From: Erythrobacter longus
GTDB taxonomy: Bacteria > Pseudomonadota > Alphaproteobacteria > Sphingomonadales > Sphingomonadaceae
Assembly (NCBI RefSeq): GCF_000715015.1
Contig: NZ_JMIW01000010.1
Coordinates: forward strand, 1-64,000
DNA: 64,000 nucleotides
Reading direction: 5' to 3'
Shown here piece after piece: positions 17,125-25,298 of this stretch. The notes beneath the pieces were generated by a model. It was not told the DNA's origin. It saw only the letters and a program-made list of their open reading frames with translations, and ran no database searches. How positions within the stretch are numbered: the stretch's first letter is position 1; each line of letters opens with the position of its first letter. Both the position numbers and the translations under genes were made by a program.

Positions 17125-18261
17125 TCACCCTTTCTTAAAAGGGGTTCGTCGATCCAGAAAAAGCTGATCTGCAGCGACGCCTTCGCGTTCGCGCTCTAGA
17201 AAATCAGCAACCGCCGCGCGGAAGCCCGGATCGACCAGATAGTGCGCCGAAAAGGTCTGCACAGGTTCGTAACCACGCGCCAATTTGTGGCCGCCCTGCG
17301 CCCCTGCCTCTACACGGGGCAAACCCAATTCAATCGCGATATCGATCGCTTGATAATAGCACAGCTCAAAGTGCAGGAAGCGCACTTCGCGTGTGCATCC
17401 CCAATAACGCCCGTAAATCGCATCTGCGCCGATGAAGTTGAGCGCGCCGGCAACGGGCTCACCATCATCAAACGCAAGGATCAGCACCATTCGATTCCCC
17501 ATACGCTCGCCTAGAAGTGTGAACGCCTCTCTGGTAAGGTAAGGGGTCCCCCATTTTCGTGCGCCTGTGTCCTGATAAAAGACCCAGAACGCATCCCAAT
17601 GCTCAGCTTTGATATCATCGCCCGAAAGGCGTTCTATTCGCAGACCTTGTTTTGCCGCCTCCCGCTCTTTGCGCAGGTTCTTGCGCTTGCGCGAAGCAAG
17701 GCTTTCGAGAAAGCCTTCAAAGCTGTCATAGTCGCGGTTAAGCCAATGGAACTGGATATCACTGCGGATGAGCCAGTCTTCTGCCTCAAACAGGGGCAAC
17801 TGGTCAGGGTCCACAAATGTCGCATGCGCCGATGACAGGCCATTTTGCTCGCACACCACTTCAGCGCCTTTGAGAAGGTGCGATGCGAGAGTGGGATCAG
17901 ACAAAAGCAACCGCGGGCCCGTTGCAGGCGTAAAGGGCGCTGCAATCTGGAGTTTGGGATAGTAGTTTCGCCCTGACCTGTGGAGTGCGTCAGCCCAGGC
18001 ATGGTCAAACACATATTCGCCTTGGCTGTGCCCCTTGGCATAGCTTGGCATGGCGGCAAGCAGTCGGTCGTGCTCGTCCGTGATCGCGATGGGCGCAGGG
18101 TCCCAGCCGGTTCCCGATCCAACGCTTCCTGAATCCTCAAGCGCTGTCAGGAATTCATGGCTCACAAAGGGATTGCGATTGCCACCAAGGGCGTTCCACT
18201 GGTCAGCGTCAAAGTGCCCCACGCAGGGTGCCAAACGGACGGTCAATTCTCGCTCGCTCAT
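17125..18261 (-). CDS. FemAB-like GNAT acyltransferase (DUF482/COG3146)
   Basis: A 378-residue protein of the DUF482/COG3146 family, related to GNAT and FemAB aminoacyltransferases. Recognisable parts are PFVSHEFLTALEDSGSVG near the start, a middle FHWLNRDYDSFEGFLESLASR with KRKNLRKERE, and the C-terminal ARGYEPVQTFSAHYLVDPGF. The family is called peptidoglycan biosynthesis or recognition in databases, but no reaction is established. The ATG overlaps the stop of the upstream GDPD gene by four bases (ATGA), indicating translational coupling. It is the last gene of a five-gene operon with DUF3572, HAD, RidA and GDPD genes. Confidence 0.85.
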   Translation of the reverse strand: MSERELTVRLAPCVGHFDADQWNALGGNRNPFVSHEFLTALEDSGSVGSGTGWDPAPIAITDEHDRLLAAMPSYAKGHSQGEYVFDHAWADALHRSGRNYYPKLQIAAPFTPATGPRLLLSDPTLASHLLKGAEVVCEQNGLSSAHATFVDPDQLPLFEAEDWLIRSDIQFHWLNRDYDSFEGFLESLASRKRKNLRKEREAAKQGLRIERLSGDDIKAEHWDAFWVFYQDTGARKWGTPYLTREAFTLLGERMGNRMVLILAFDDGEPVAGALNFIGADAIYGRYWGCTREVRFLHFELCYYQAIDIAIELGLPRVEAGAQGGHKLARGYEPVQTFSAHYLVDPGFRAAVADFLEREREGVAADQLFLDRRTPFKKG

Positions 18262-18989
18262 GCCAGTCCTGCGCCTTCCACGACAAGCGCATCGACATTC
18301 TCGAGAGCCCTTTTGCGGGTTTCTGGCGAATTCACCGTCCAAGATAGAATGGGAAGACCGCCCGCGCGCAAGGTCGAAACCCATGGGTTTGGAAGCGCAG
18401 CGATATGATAGGCGAGAAAATCGGGCCGGGCGACCGCCAGCGCATCGCGGCGCGCTTCGGGCGTTTGGGTATAACCCATCTCATCCTCGCGCATCACCAA
18501 GCCGCAGACCGTTTCTGCCGAGTTCTGGCGAAACCAGGTCGCAACGCGCGGATCAAAACTCATAACGGCATGGGGGTGAGAATAATTCTTGAGCACATTG
18601 GCAACAGACACACAGCTCCACTCCACATCATAGTCAGGCTTTGACTTGATCTCGATCAGAAGCGGCACGCGGCCACCTACCACCTCTAGCAACGTAGCGA
18701 GACTGGGAATGGATCCGCCGTTCTCGCGAAAAGTCATCTGCTCTAGATCGCCGCAGGTACGATCTTCGACCAGTCCCGAACCAGTCGTCAAACGGTCCAG
18801 CTCCCAATCGTGAAAGACCATCGGTTGGTCATCGAAACTGCGTTGGATATCGCATTCGATGCCCATCCCCGCTTCAATCGCAGCCCGAGCCGCTTCAAGC
18901 GAGTTTTCGGGTACACCGTCGCAATGCAAACCGCGGTGCGCGTATTCCCACCTGGTCAACCACTCGGGAACAGGCCGGGAGCCCATCAA
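18258..18989 (-). CDS. Glycerophosphodiester phosphodiesterase
   Basis: GDPD enzymes hydrolyse glycerophosphodiesters to glycerol 3-phosphate and an alcohol. The 243-residue protein has the catalytic AHRGLHCDGVPENSLEA motif (His-Arg and Glu-Asn) near residue 17, IECDIQ with metal ligands, and VFHDWELDRLT with the second catalytic histidine. LLIEIKSK gives the later metal ligand. No signal peptide is visible, so it is probably cytoplasmic. It lies nine bases after ridA and overlaps the next gene by four bases. Confidence 0.92.
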   Translation of the reverse strand: MMGSRPVPEWLTRWEYAHRGLHCDGVPENSLEAARAAIEAGMGIECDIQRSFDDQPMVFHDWELDRLTTGSGLVEDRTCGDLEQMTFRENGGSIPSLATLLEVVGGRVPLLIEIKSKPDYDVEWSCVSVANVLKNYSHPHAVMSFDPRVATWFRQNSAETVCGLVMREDEMGYTQTPEARRDALAVARPDFLAYHIAALPNPWVSTLRAGGLPILSWTVNSPETRKRALENVDALVVEGAGLA

Positions 18990-18998
18990 GCGGGCGCC

Positions 18999-19454
18999 TT
19001 AGTCCGCAAGCGCGATAACCGCGTCCACTTCGACCGCAGCGCCTAGTGGCAAAGACGGCGCGCTCACAGCAGCGCGAGCATGACGTCCTGCATCTCCAAA
19101 CACCTCAAGCATGAGGTCAGAGGCGCCATTCGCGACCTTTGGCTGATCGGTGAAATCCGGCGTCGAGTTGACGAAAGCGCCCAGCTTCACGACCCGCTCT
19201 ACTTTTTCCAGGACACCTGCAGTTTTAAGCTGCGCCAAGATCATGAGGCCGCATGCGCGCGCCGCTTCCATCCCCTCGGCAAGCTCGACATCATCGCCAA
19301 GCCGCCCTTTGGCCAGAACGCCGTCGATGAAGGGCAGTTGCCCCGAGACATATGCAAAGCCGTTCTGAACAACCACGGGCACGTAGCTTGCAACAGGTGC
19401 AGCAGCCTCGGGCAGAGTGATGTTCAACTCGGTGAGACGGTTTTCGATTGTCAT
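18999..19454 (-). CDS. RidA/YjgF-family protein
   Basis: RidA proteins hydrolyse reactive enamine and imine intermediates, such as 2-aminoacrylate, made by PLP enzymes. The 151-residue product belongs to the longer RidA subgroup: NGFAYVSGQLPF, LGDDVELAEGMEAAR, and the C-terminal GDAGRHARAAVSAPSLPLGAAVEVDAV shown in part. The arginine in HARAAV corresponds to the conserved catalytic-site arginine. The ATG at MTIENRL lies five bases after the HAD gene, in a tight operon. Confidence 0.9.
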   Translation of the reverse strand: MTIENRLTELNITLPEAAAPVASYVPVVVQNGFAYVSGQLPFIDGVLAKGRLGDDVELAEGMEAARACGLMILAQLKTAGVLEKVERVVKLGAFVNSTPDFTDQPKVANGASDLMLEVFGDAGRHARAAVSAPSLPLGAAVEVDAVIALAD

Positions 19455-19459
19455 GAGGC

Positions 19460-20080
19460 TTAGTCCTTCAATTGCTGGCTGAGCCAAGGCAGCGCCTCGC
19501 TCCATAGATCGATCCGCGCATGGGCATGGCCTGCTTCGTGAGCGCATGGGATAGCGCTCGAAATCATCGGCTCGCCGCAAAGGTGGAGCCTCATCACGTG
19601 CGGGGTTGTCTCTTTCACAGACGCATGATGCTGCGCCAGATCATCGATAAAGAGCGCCTTGGTCGGGCGGAACTCGTCAATGATCTTCGCCAATGCCGGT
19701 CCTTTTGGCCCTTGGTTGGTGTAAACCTTTGCGTGAAGCCCATGGGCGGCCAATTGTTCGGCCCGGTGGTCACGGCGAAAATCCACAAGGTTCGTCAACA
19801 CAACAAGGTCGGCCTCTTCGGCGAGCGTGTTGAGCGCGTTAATAGAGCCCGCGATCGGCAGCTGGCTGTCCATTTGCGTATCAAAAAATCCGCCAAGCTT
19901 CTTCCAAATCTCGTCAGGTGCGAGGAAGTCACCGCTTTCACGCCAGCGCAAGGCCTTGCCAAAATCGCCACCGCTCAGATCAAAGTCGATGCCTTGGCTT
20001 TCTTCAAGCCACACTTTGAACGGCGCGACCATATGCAAAATCACTTCATCGCAGTCGCTTATTACGAGGGGGCGGCTCAT
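19460..20080 (-). CDS. HAD-superfamily hydrolase
   Basis: A 206-residue haloacid dehalogenase-like hydrolase, probably a phosphatase. Motif I is SDCDEVIL (nucleophile D8 and acid D10), motif II is VLTNL near residue 95, the lysine is likely in NQGPKGPAL, and motif IV is FIDDLAQHH with the paired aspartates. A helical cap of about 75 residues lies between motifs I and II. Substrate is unknown. It is 13 bases after the DUF3572 gene and 5 bases before ridA. Confidence 0.87.
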   Translation of the reverse strand: MSRPLVISDCDEVILHMVAPFKVWLEESQGIDFDLSGGDFGKALRWRESGDFLAPDEIWKKLGGFFDTQMDSQLPIAGSINALNTLAEEADLVVLTNLVDFRRDHRAEQLAAHGLHAKVYTNQGPKGPALAKIIDEFRPTKALFIDDLAQHHASVKETTPHVMRLHLCGEPMISSAIPCAHEAGHAHARIDLWSEALPWLSQQLKD

Positions 20081-20093
20081 AGGGGGGAGCTCA

Positions 20094-20342
20094 TCAGGTT
20101 AAATTCCTTCGGGTGGAAATCAGTTCTTCGGGCGTCACAGCCAATGCTTCGGCTGCGCGTATAAGGTCTGGTTCGTAATTGGCTAGAAAATCCAAGCTCG
20201 ATGCCAGAACGGCCACGTCGTCCAATCCGTTCCGCAAAGAATCCGGATCAAGGCCGGTCAGCTCAAGATAACGCTCAGCGCGCTCTGTATCCTGCAAGAT
20301 CCAGCCGAGCGCCGCGAGCGCGAGGGTCTTGGCCCGGTTCAC
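20094..20342 (-). CDS. DUF3572 protein
   Basis: An 82-residue helical protein of the DUF3572 family, found in alphaproteobacteria. Characteristic stretches are ALGWILQDTERAERYLELTG and LDFLANYEPDLIRAAEAL. The likely start is a GTG overlapping a strong GAGGAGG run, which is too close for a normal ribosome site, so the true start may differ by a few codons; no ATG lies in frame upstream before a stop. It is the first gene of the HAD-RidA-GDPD-FemAB operon and is divergent from divK. Function is unknown. Confidence 0.8.
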   Translation of the reverse strand: MNRAKTLALAALGWILQDTERAERYLELTGLDPDSLRNGLDDVAVLASSLDFLANYEPDLIRAAEALAVTPEELISTRRNLT

Positions 20343-20448
20343 CTCCTCAGGCGAACCAGCATGGCGAGGCTTGTCGTTGGGATCAGGGATTGTGATAGTT
20401 CTCTCGCGCGATTAGATGTGGGTTAGTTTCAAGCAGGCGGGCGCCCAT

Positions 20449-20817
20449 ATGGCAAAACTAATTATGGTTGTTGAGGATAATGACCTCAACCGGAAATTGT
20501 TCTGCGATGTGCTGAAGGCGCAAGGATTTGAAGTGAAACCGATTGCGGATGGCAATGAAGTGCTTTCCGCTGCACGGGAAATCTCCCCCGATCTCATCAT
20601 TATGGATATCCAATTGCCCGGAATTTCCGGAGTTGATTTGATCGAGGCCGCCAAAAAAGAGACCTCGCTCAAGGATATCCCAGTCCTCGCCGTGACCGCT
20701 TTTGCAGCAAAGGGTGACGAAGAGAAGATCCGCGAAGCTGGCGCAGCTGGTTATCTATCCAAGCCTGTGTCGATCATTCCGTTTATGAACGCGGTGAAGG
20801 AATTGCTGCCCGGCTAA
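20449..20817 (+). CDS. divK: Single-domain response regulator DivK
   Basis: DivK is a receiver-only regulator that, when phosphorylated by PleC/DivJ-type kinases, tunes the CckA-CtrA pathway. The 122-residue protein has the acidic pair E9-D10, the phospho-acceptor D53 (MDIQLPG), a threonine in VTAFAAKGDEE and the conserved lysine in LSKPVSI. It lacks any output domain. The ATG at MAKLIMVVE is chosen. The next gene downstream is convergent and overlaps its stop by four bases; pleD, the usual neighbour in Caulobacter, is not here. Confidence 0.94.
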   Translation: MAKLIMVVEDNDLNRKLFCDVLKAQGFEVKPIADGNEVLSAAREISPDLIIMDIQLPGISGVDLIEAAKKETSLKDIPVLAVTAFAAKGDEEKIREAGAAGYLSKPVSIIPFMNAVKELLPG

Positions 20818-21398
20818 AGGGCGATATTCTCGTAGGCGAAGACGATCCAGGTGATGAACACGCCCCACACAAAGGTGCGATAGGCATAGTTCAGATATTT
20901 ATACTTCTTGCCCGCCAAAACCTGGCCGCCCTGATGGATGTCAGTCAGCATGGTTCGAAACAGCGTCTCATCCGTCTCAAACTTATCGAGCAATTCATCG
21001 ATCCACTCATCGGTTTCGAGCGAGACGTAGTGACCAAAGAAAAGATAATTGAAATTCTTCCGGTCTTTGGGTGCCTGAGGCACGGATGGAATCACCGAAA
21101 GCACGGCGAAAAGGGATGAGATGAATGCGGTCGCTGCCAAGGTAAGCACCGCCCAGGTCGCCCCGCCCCCAAACAAATTGGTGATCGACATGGAGAAAAC
21201 CACGAATGTCGCACCGATTAAAATCGACGCTTTATTGTCTGCCATGGAGGACAAAGACAGTGTCTGGGTTTGCGCAGTCCGCACTAGGTGGATCGAATGA
21301 TTGGAAAATTTGCGCTCTTTTTGAGCAAGTTCGTGCGATCCAGCCGCCTTTGAGCCACTAATCGGCGCACCTTTTTCAGGCTCGGCTTGTGCCACCAT
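20814..21398 (-). CDS. PycTM/DUF5706-like membrane protein
   Basis: A 194-residue membrane protein resembling the PycTM (formerly DUF5706) family, the transmembrane effectors of Pycsar antiphage systems. The signature is the helix RTAQTQTLSLSSMADNKAS followed directly by hydrophobic segments ILIGATFVVFSMSI and VLTLAATAFISSLFAVLSVI. A ~65-residue soluble part and a C-terminal hydrophobic helix (WGVFITWIVFAYENI) follow. No Pycsar cyclase gene is beside it, so it is either an orphan effector or a housekeeping relative. The start follows a purine-rich GGGGGTGGAACA. It is divergent from the acp-spt operon and overlaps the divK stop by four bases. Confidence 0.7.
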   Translation of the reverse strand: MVAQAEPEKGAPISGSKAAGSHELAQKERKFSNHSIHLVRTAQTQTLSLSSMADNKASILIGATFVVFSMSITNLFGGGATWAVLTLAATAFISSLFAVLSVIPSVPQAPKDRKNFNYLFFGHYVSLETDEWIDELLDKFETDETLFRTMLTDIHQGGQVLAGKKYKYLNYAYRTFVWGVFITWIVFAYENIAL

Positions 21399-21491
21399 TG
21401 TTCCACCCCCATAACATTGCCATACTGGTCTGCCATTTAGGCGAGAGCTTGACAAGTTTGCCCCGGCTCAGCTTTTGCAGACCAAACCGAA

Positions 21492-21509
21492 GGTGCAGCA
21501 CCCTGCACC
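21492..21509 (+). promoter_or_regulatory. Hairpin in the acp leader
   Basis: A perfect 7-base inverted repeat, GGTGCAG and CTGCACC around a CACC loop, sits 24 bases before the acyl carrier protein start, in the divergent gap with the PycTM-like gene. It could be an operator or a leader hairpin. No protein or ligand is implied by the sequence. Confidence 0.35.
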
Positions 21510-21533
21510 CAAGACAGAAAGCACACTTAAATC

Positions 21534-21776
21534 ATGACCGAAGCCGACGTTGATCAGCGCATCCGCGCGTTGATAGAGCCCTTCAACAAGAAGGGTGTCG
21601 AGATCAAAAATGAAACCTCATTTGCAAATGATCTCGAATTTGACAGCCTAACCGTCATGGATTTCGTAGCTGAGATTGAAGACGAGTTTGATATCATTAT
21701 CAGCATGAACCAGCAGGCCGAGATTGAAAACTACGGCCAACTGATCAGCGCTGTTCACAAGCTACAGGATAGCTGA
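21534..21776 (+). CDS. Acyl carrier protein for sphingolipid synthesis
   Basis: An 80-residue acyl carrier protein. The phosphopantetheine attachment serine is S38 in EFDSLTVMD, followed by helix III (FVAEIEDEFDI). It is not the fatty-acid-synthase AcpP, which would have DSLDTVE. Its position 14 bases before serine palmitoyltransferase matches the dedicated carrier (AcpR-like) that supplies the acyl chain for 3-ketodihydrosphingosine formation in Caulobacter and sphingomonads. That role is inferred from context. Confidence 0.88.
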   Translation: MTEADVDQRIRALIEPFNKKGVEIKNETSFANDLEFDSLTVMDFVAEIEDEFDIIISMNQQAEIENYGQLISAVHKLQDS

Positions 21777-21790
21777 AGAGAGCCTTTGCT

Positions 21791-23026
21791 ATGACAGACA
21801 CCATTACCGCCACGCACACCCCTCCGGCTGGCGACCTGTTTTCCAAATTCGACGATCTCATTCAGACGCGTGAAACGCTTTTGGCGAGCGGCGTGGAAGA
21901 CCCGTTCAATTTGGTAATGGAGAAAGTTCTCTCCCCAACCCGGGCGGTGTGCAACGGGCGCGAGACGATCTTGCTCGGCACTTACAATTACATGGGCATG
22001 ACCTTTGACCCCGATGTTTTGGAAGCAGGGCGAGAGGCGCTGACGGAATTTGGCTCTGGAACAACTGGCAGCCGGGTTCTGAACGGCACTTATCAGGGCC
22101 ACCGCGAGTGCGAGGATGCACTCAAGGAATTCTACGGCATGGATCACGCCATGGTATTCTCAACCGGATATCAGGCCAATCTTGGGATCATCGCCACCAT
22201 CGCTGGCAAGGGTGACTACGTTGTTCTCGATATCGACAGTCACGCCTCGATCTATGACGGCTGTGCGATGGGTAATGCTGAAATCGTGCCCTTTCGGCAT
22301 AATGATATCGAAGCAATGGAAAAACGCCTTCGCCGCATTCCGGAAGGGGCCGGCAAGCTGGTGATCCTCGAGGGCGTCTATTCGATGCTTGGCGATGTTG
22401 CTCCGCTTAAAGAGATGGTCGCGATCGCTAAGCAATATGGCGCTATGGTGCTCGTGGATGAAGCCCACTCTATGGGCTTCATCGGCGAAAATGGCCGCGG
22501 TGTTTGCGAAGAGCAGGGCGTCATTGATGATGTCGATTTCATCATCGGCACCTTCTCAAAGAGTGTCGGCACTGTCGGCGGCTTTTGCGTCTCGAACCAT
22601 CCAAAGTTCGATATCATGCGGCTTGTATGCCGTCCTTATGTGTTCACAGCCAGCCTCCCCCCCAGTGTTGTCGCGACGGCGGCAACCTCGATCCGCAAGC
22701 TTATGCACGGCGCGAACAAGCGCGCGCATCTGTGGGAGAACTCGCGGACGCTTCACAAGGGACTTACCGATCTTGGTTTTGAGCTGGGCACCAAAGAGCC
22801 GCAAAGCGCTATTGTGGCCGTAATTATGCCGGACCTTGAGCGCGGTGCCATGATGTGGGAGGCGCTTTTGAAAGAGGGCCTTTATGTCAATCTTGCGCGG
22901 CCACCGGCAACACCTGCTGGCATGACCTTGCTTCGCTGTTCGCTGTGTGCAGAGCATTCAGCCGAAGAAGTGCAGACAGTCCTTTCTATGTTTGAGCGGG
23001 CCGGTAAAGCGGTTGGCATAATCTAG
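21791..23026 (+). CDS. spt: Serine palmitoyltransferase
   Basis: Serine palmitoyltransferase joins serine to a long-chain acyl thioester to give 3-oxo-sphinganine, the first step of sphingolipid synthesis. The 411-residue protein is an alpha-oxoamine synthase with LGTYNYMGM, TGSRVLNGTYQGH (glycine-rich lead-in), HASIYDG, the PLP-binding DEAHSMGFIG and the Schiff-base lysine in GTFSKSVGTVGGF. KBL and ALAS are related alternatives, but the acyl carrier protein directly upstream and the NYMGM motif favour SPT. Glycosphingolipids replace lipopolysaccharide in sphingomonads, so this gene is central to the outer membrane. Confidence 0.93.
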   Translation: MTDTITATHTPPAGDLFSKFDDLIQTRETLLASGVEDPFNLVMEKVLSPTRAVCNGRETILLGTYNYMGMTFDPDVLEAGREALTEFGSGTTGSRVLNGTYQGHRECEDALKEFYGMDHAMVFSTGYQANLGIIATIAGKGDYVVLDIDSHASIYDGCAMGNAEIVPFRHNDIEAMEKRLRRIPEGAGKLVILEGVYSMLGDVAPLKEMVAIAKQYGAMVLVDEAHSMGFIGENGRGVCEEQGVIDDVDFIIGTFSKSVGTVGGFCVSNHPKFDIMRLVCRPYVFTASLPPSVVATAATSIRKLMHGANKRAHLWENSRTLHKGLTDLGFELGTKEPQSAIVAVIMPDLERGAMMWEALLKEGLYVNLARPPATPAGMTLLRCSLCAEHSAEEVQTVLSMFERAGKAVGII

Positions 23027-23045
23027 CACGTAAAGGCGGTCATTC

Positions 23046-23840
23046 TTGTCGGACCCAATCCTGATTACGCAAGACGGAGCGGTCGCCACGGTCACGCTGA
23101 ACCGACCTGAACGGCTCAACGCTATGGATGAGGCGCTCATCTTTGCGCTTCGCGACTATTTTCAAGCGCTGCATGATCGCCATGATATTCGGATTGTGGT
23201 CTTGAAGGCGGCTGGCCGCGCTTTTTGCGCAGGTCTCGATCTTGAAGCTTGGCCAAGGGACGAAAGCGTCGGCCCGGTACAGCACACTTGGCGTACGCAG
23301 CGGAGCATTGCGAGTGTGATGCAGCTGATGCGCTCCTGCCCCCAGCCGGTTATCGCATTGGCGCAAGGTGCGGCGTGCGGAGGCGGGCTTTCCTTGCTCT
23401 TGGCAAGCGATATCCGCTTTTGCACGCCCGACTTTCGGATGAAAGCAGCTTATATTAAAATCGGCCTTGGCGGTTGTGATATGGGATCGAGCTACTTTCT
23501 CCCCCGCCTCGTCGGAGCGTCTCTGGCGAGCGAGATGATCCTTACCGGACGCTTCATTCATGCCGACAGGGCATTGGCCTCGGGCTTTGTCAGCGCAATT
23601 GTGGAAGCGAGTGAAATGGATGGGGCTGCGCAGAGCATTATCGACGAAATGCTGCTCACCGCCCCTATGGGCCTTCGGCTGAGCAAAGACGCCCTTAATC
23701 GCAACATCGATGCGCCCGGCTTTGAAGCGGCGCTAGCGATTGAGGACAGGCAGCAGGTTTTGTTGTCGCAAACTCAAGACGCTTCAGAAGCACAGCGCGC
23801 CTTTCTTGAAAAGCGACGGCCAGATTACCAAGATCGCTGA
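23046..23840 (+). CDS. Enoyl-CoA hydratase/isomerase family protein
   Basis: A 264-residue crotonase-family protein. The N-terminal VTLNRPERLNAMDEAL, the first oxyanion-hole motif FCAGLDLEAWP, and the second ALAQGAACGGGLSLLLASD are clear. The C-terminal half has GLGGCDMGSSYFLPR with a glutamate-poor active site, so hydratase activity is not certain. The start is a TTG preceded by AGGCGGTC, 19 bases after spt. Whether it works in sphingolipid or fatty-acid turnover is an inference from the tight spacing. Confidence 0.88.
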   Translation: MSDPILITQDGAVATVTLNRPERLNAMDEALIFALRDYFQALHDRHDIRIVVLKAAGRAFCAGLDLEAWPRDESVGPVQHTWRTQRSIASVMQLMRSCPQPVIALAQGAACGGGLSLLLASDIRFCTPDFRMKAAYIKIGLGGCDMGSSYFLPRLVGASLASEMILTGRFIHADRALASGFVSAIVEASEMDGAAQSIIDEMLLTAPMGLRLSKDALNRNIDAPGFEAALAIEDRQQVLLSQTQDASEAQRAFLEKRRPDYQDR

Positions 23841-23907
23841 GCGCACTGGCGTTTTGCCAAAACGGTTATTGGCCACACCCCAGAGAACCAAATAGCAGGG
23901 TGCGGTA

Positions 23908-24567
23908 TCAGCCTCTTACATCGACCGCTTGTGCGCAAACGTGATTGTCGGGCTCTTCCTCTCCGCCTGCCAGCTGGGTGAAGACGATAAAACCGCCAAC
24001 GACCAAGACCACAAACAAACTGGTGAGCCAGCCAAGATATTTATCGATGATCCGCTTGATCGGAGCGCCGAAAACCTGAAACAGCACCCCAACAACCATG
24101 AAGATGAGCGCCCTTCCCGCCACCGCAGCTAGCGTGAAGGTCAAAAGGTTCATCTCGATAAACCCAGCAGTGATCGTCATCAGCTTGAATGGGACCGGGG
24201 TGCCCGCTGCAAAAAATACGGCCATGGCCCCCTGCTCTCGAATGTAGCATGCAGCGATCGGAAAGCTCTCTGTTAGCCCCAAAAGCCCGAGGAGCCATGC
24301 GCCGACCGCTTCATAAAGGAAGTAGCCAATCCCGTAGCCGAACAACCCACCAAGGACCGATGACACTGTCGCTACAGCCGCGAACTTGATCGCCTTCTTC
24401 GGTTCAGCAAGGCACATCAGACCAAGGAGTGGATGGGGTGGGATTGGGAAAAAGCTTGATTCGATGAAGCTGAAAAAGGCCAGCCACCAAACCGCATAAG
24501 GATGCGCCGCTTTGTCCATTGTCCATTCGTAGAGTGCTCGCAGCCAGGCCAATTGAACTTCATCCAA
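23908..24567 (-). CDS. YqaA-family (DedA/VTT-like) membrane protein
   Basis: A 219-residue inner-membrane protein of the SNARE-associated/VTT (DedA-related) superfamily, YqaA branch. Features are YAVWWLAFFSFIESSFFPIPPHPLL, which carries the conserved E-x-x-x-x-P/I-P element, a glycine-rich VLGGLFGYGIGYFLYE, and FAAGTPVPFKLMTITAGFIEMN. Several hydrophobic helices follow. DedA proteins are thought to move lipids or carriers across the membrane; the role of YqaA is unclear. It is convergent with the preceding gene and divergent from the GTA remnant. Confidence 0.87.
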   Translation of the reverse strand: MDEVQLAWLRALYEWTMDKAAHPYAVWWLAFFSFIESSFFPIPPHPLLGLMCLAEPKKAIKFAAVATVSSVLGGLFGYGIGYFLYEAVGAWLLGLLGLTESFPIAACYIREQGAMAVFFAAGTPVPFKLMTITAGFIEMNLLTFTLAAVAGRALIFMVVGVLFQVFGAPIKRIIDKYLGWLTSLFVVLVVGGFIVFTQLAGGEEEPDNHVCAQAVDVRG

Positions 24568-24852
24568 TAATGTAGGTTGTCCTTACCCCCGGCGGGAGAT
24601 GGACTTACGGCGAGGCCCTATTCGAGCACTGCAAGCGGCGCAATCCAAAATTAACAAACCTATTTGGTTATTTTTCTTGACATCGTCACGCTATCTGGTA
24701 CTAATAGATCAACATCTAGAAATTGTGATTCGCTTTTAGGGGTGGTTTGGGATCAACCACGCAAAGCCTGCTCTCTACTTGAGACGCGGGCTTTGTCTGG
24801 TCAATCTTCGACGGGAGACGACCGATAAACTCGTATATTGACCAATCTACTC
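24568..24852 (+). promoter_or_regulatory. Gap with a consensus promoter and two leader hairpins
   Basis: The 285-base gap before the terminase remnant holds no gene. A clean sigma-70 promoter is visible: TTGACA at 24677-24682, a 16-base spacer, and TACTAA at 24699-24704. Downstream are two hairpins, GTGGTT/AACCAC (24742-24760) and CAAAGCC/GGCTTTG (24762-24795). Neither is followed by a T-tract. They could form a structured leader of the terminase gene or a small RNA. Direct sequence evidence is good for the promoter pattern and moderate for the hairpins. Confidence 0.45.
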
Positions 24853-25298
24853 ATGACGCCAGCAACAACCAAATCGGTGTGCTGGAACATAGACAAGATA
24901 AGTTCGAGGCATTTCTAATCCATCTGGCTGAGAGCTCAAACGTCACTCGTTCCGCCACAAATGCGGGTCTGTACCCAAGCGCCGTTTATCATAAGCGGCG
25001 CCAAGACCCCGTCTTTGCGCGAAAGTGGCTGGCGGCCCTTTATGAAGGTTATCTTCACCTTGAGATGGAAGTCGTCCGGCGGCTTCGCGAAGGTGAGATG
25101 CATGGCACAAACAAAGACAAATATGATTTCGCCAACGCGATCAGATTGCTCACGGTCCACCGTGAAAACGCAGCAAGAGCGCAAGCTGAACAACGCAATG
25201 TGGATGCAGCCGCCGTGCGTGCATCGATTGATCGCAAGATTGAGGATATTCGCCAACAGGTCCAGATTGAAAAGGCCCGCGAAAGCAACGGCCGTTGA
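24853..25298 (+). pseudogene. Terminase small-subunit-like gene, probably frameshifted at its 5' end
   Basis: The main open frame (from 24879, 139 residues) resembles the helix-turn-helix terminase small subunit or DNA-packaging protein that starts RcGTA-type gene transfer agent clusters: VTRSATNAGLYPSAVYHKRRQDP and a long C-terminal helix (AAVRASIDRKIEDIRQQV). It opens on a GTG with no ribosome site. An ATG at 24853 starts MTPATTKSV in another frame. Removing one TG from GTGTG at 24877-24881 would join that peptide to LEHRQDKFEAF, so a two-base insertion looks likely. It overlaps the following terminase fragment by four bases. Confidence 0.6.

Noticed and set aside
23849..23866. CGTTTTGCCAAAACG palindrome after the enoyl-CoA hydratase
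   Set aside because: The loop is a single base and no T-run follows, so a terminator is not credible.
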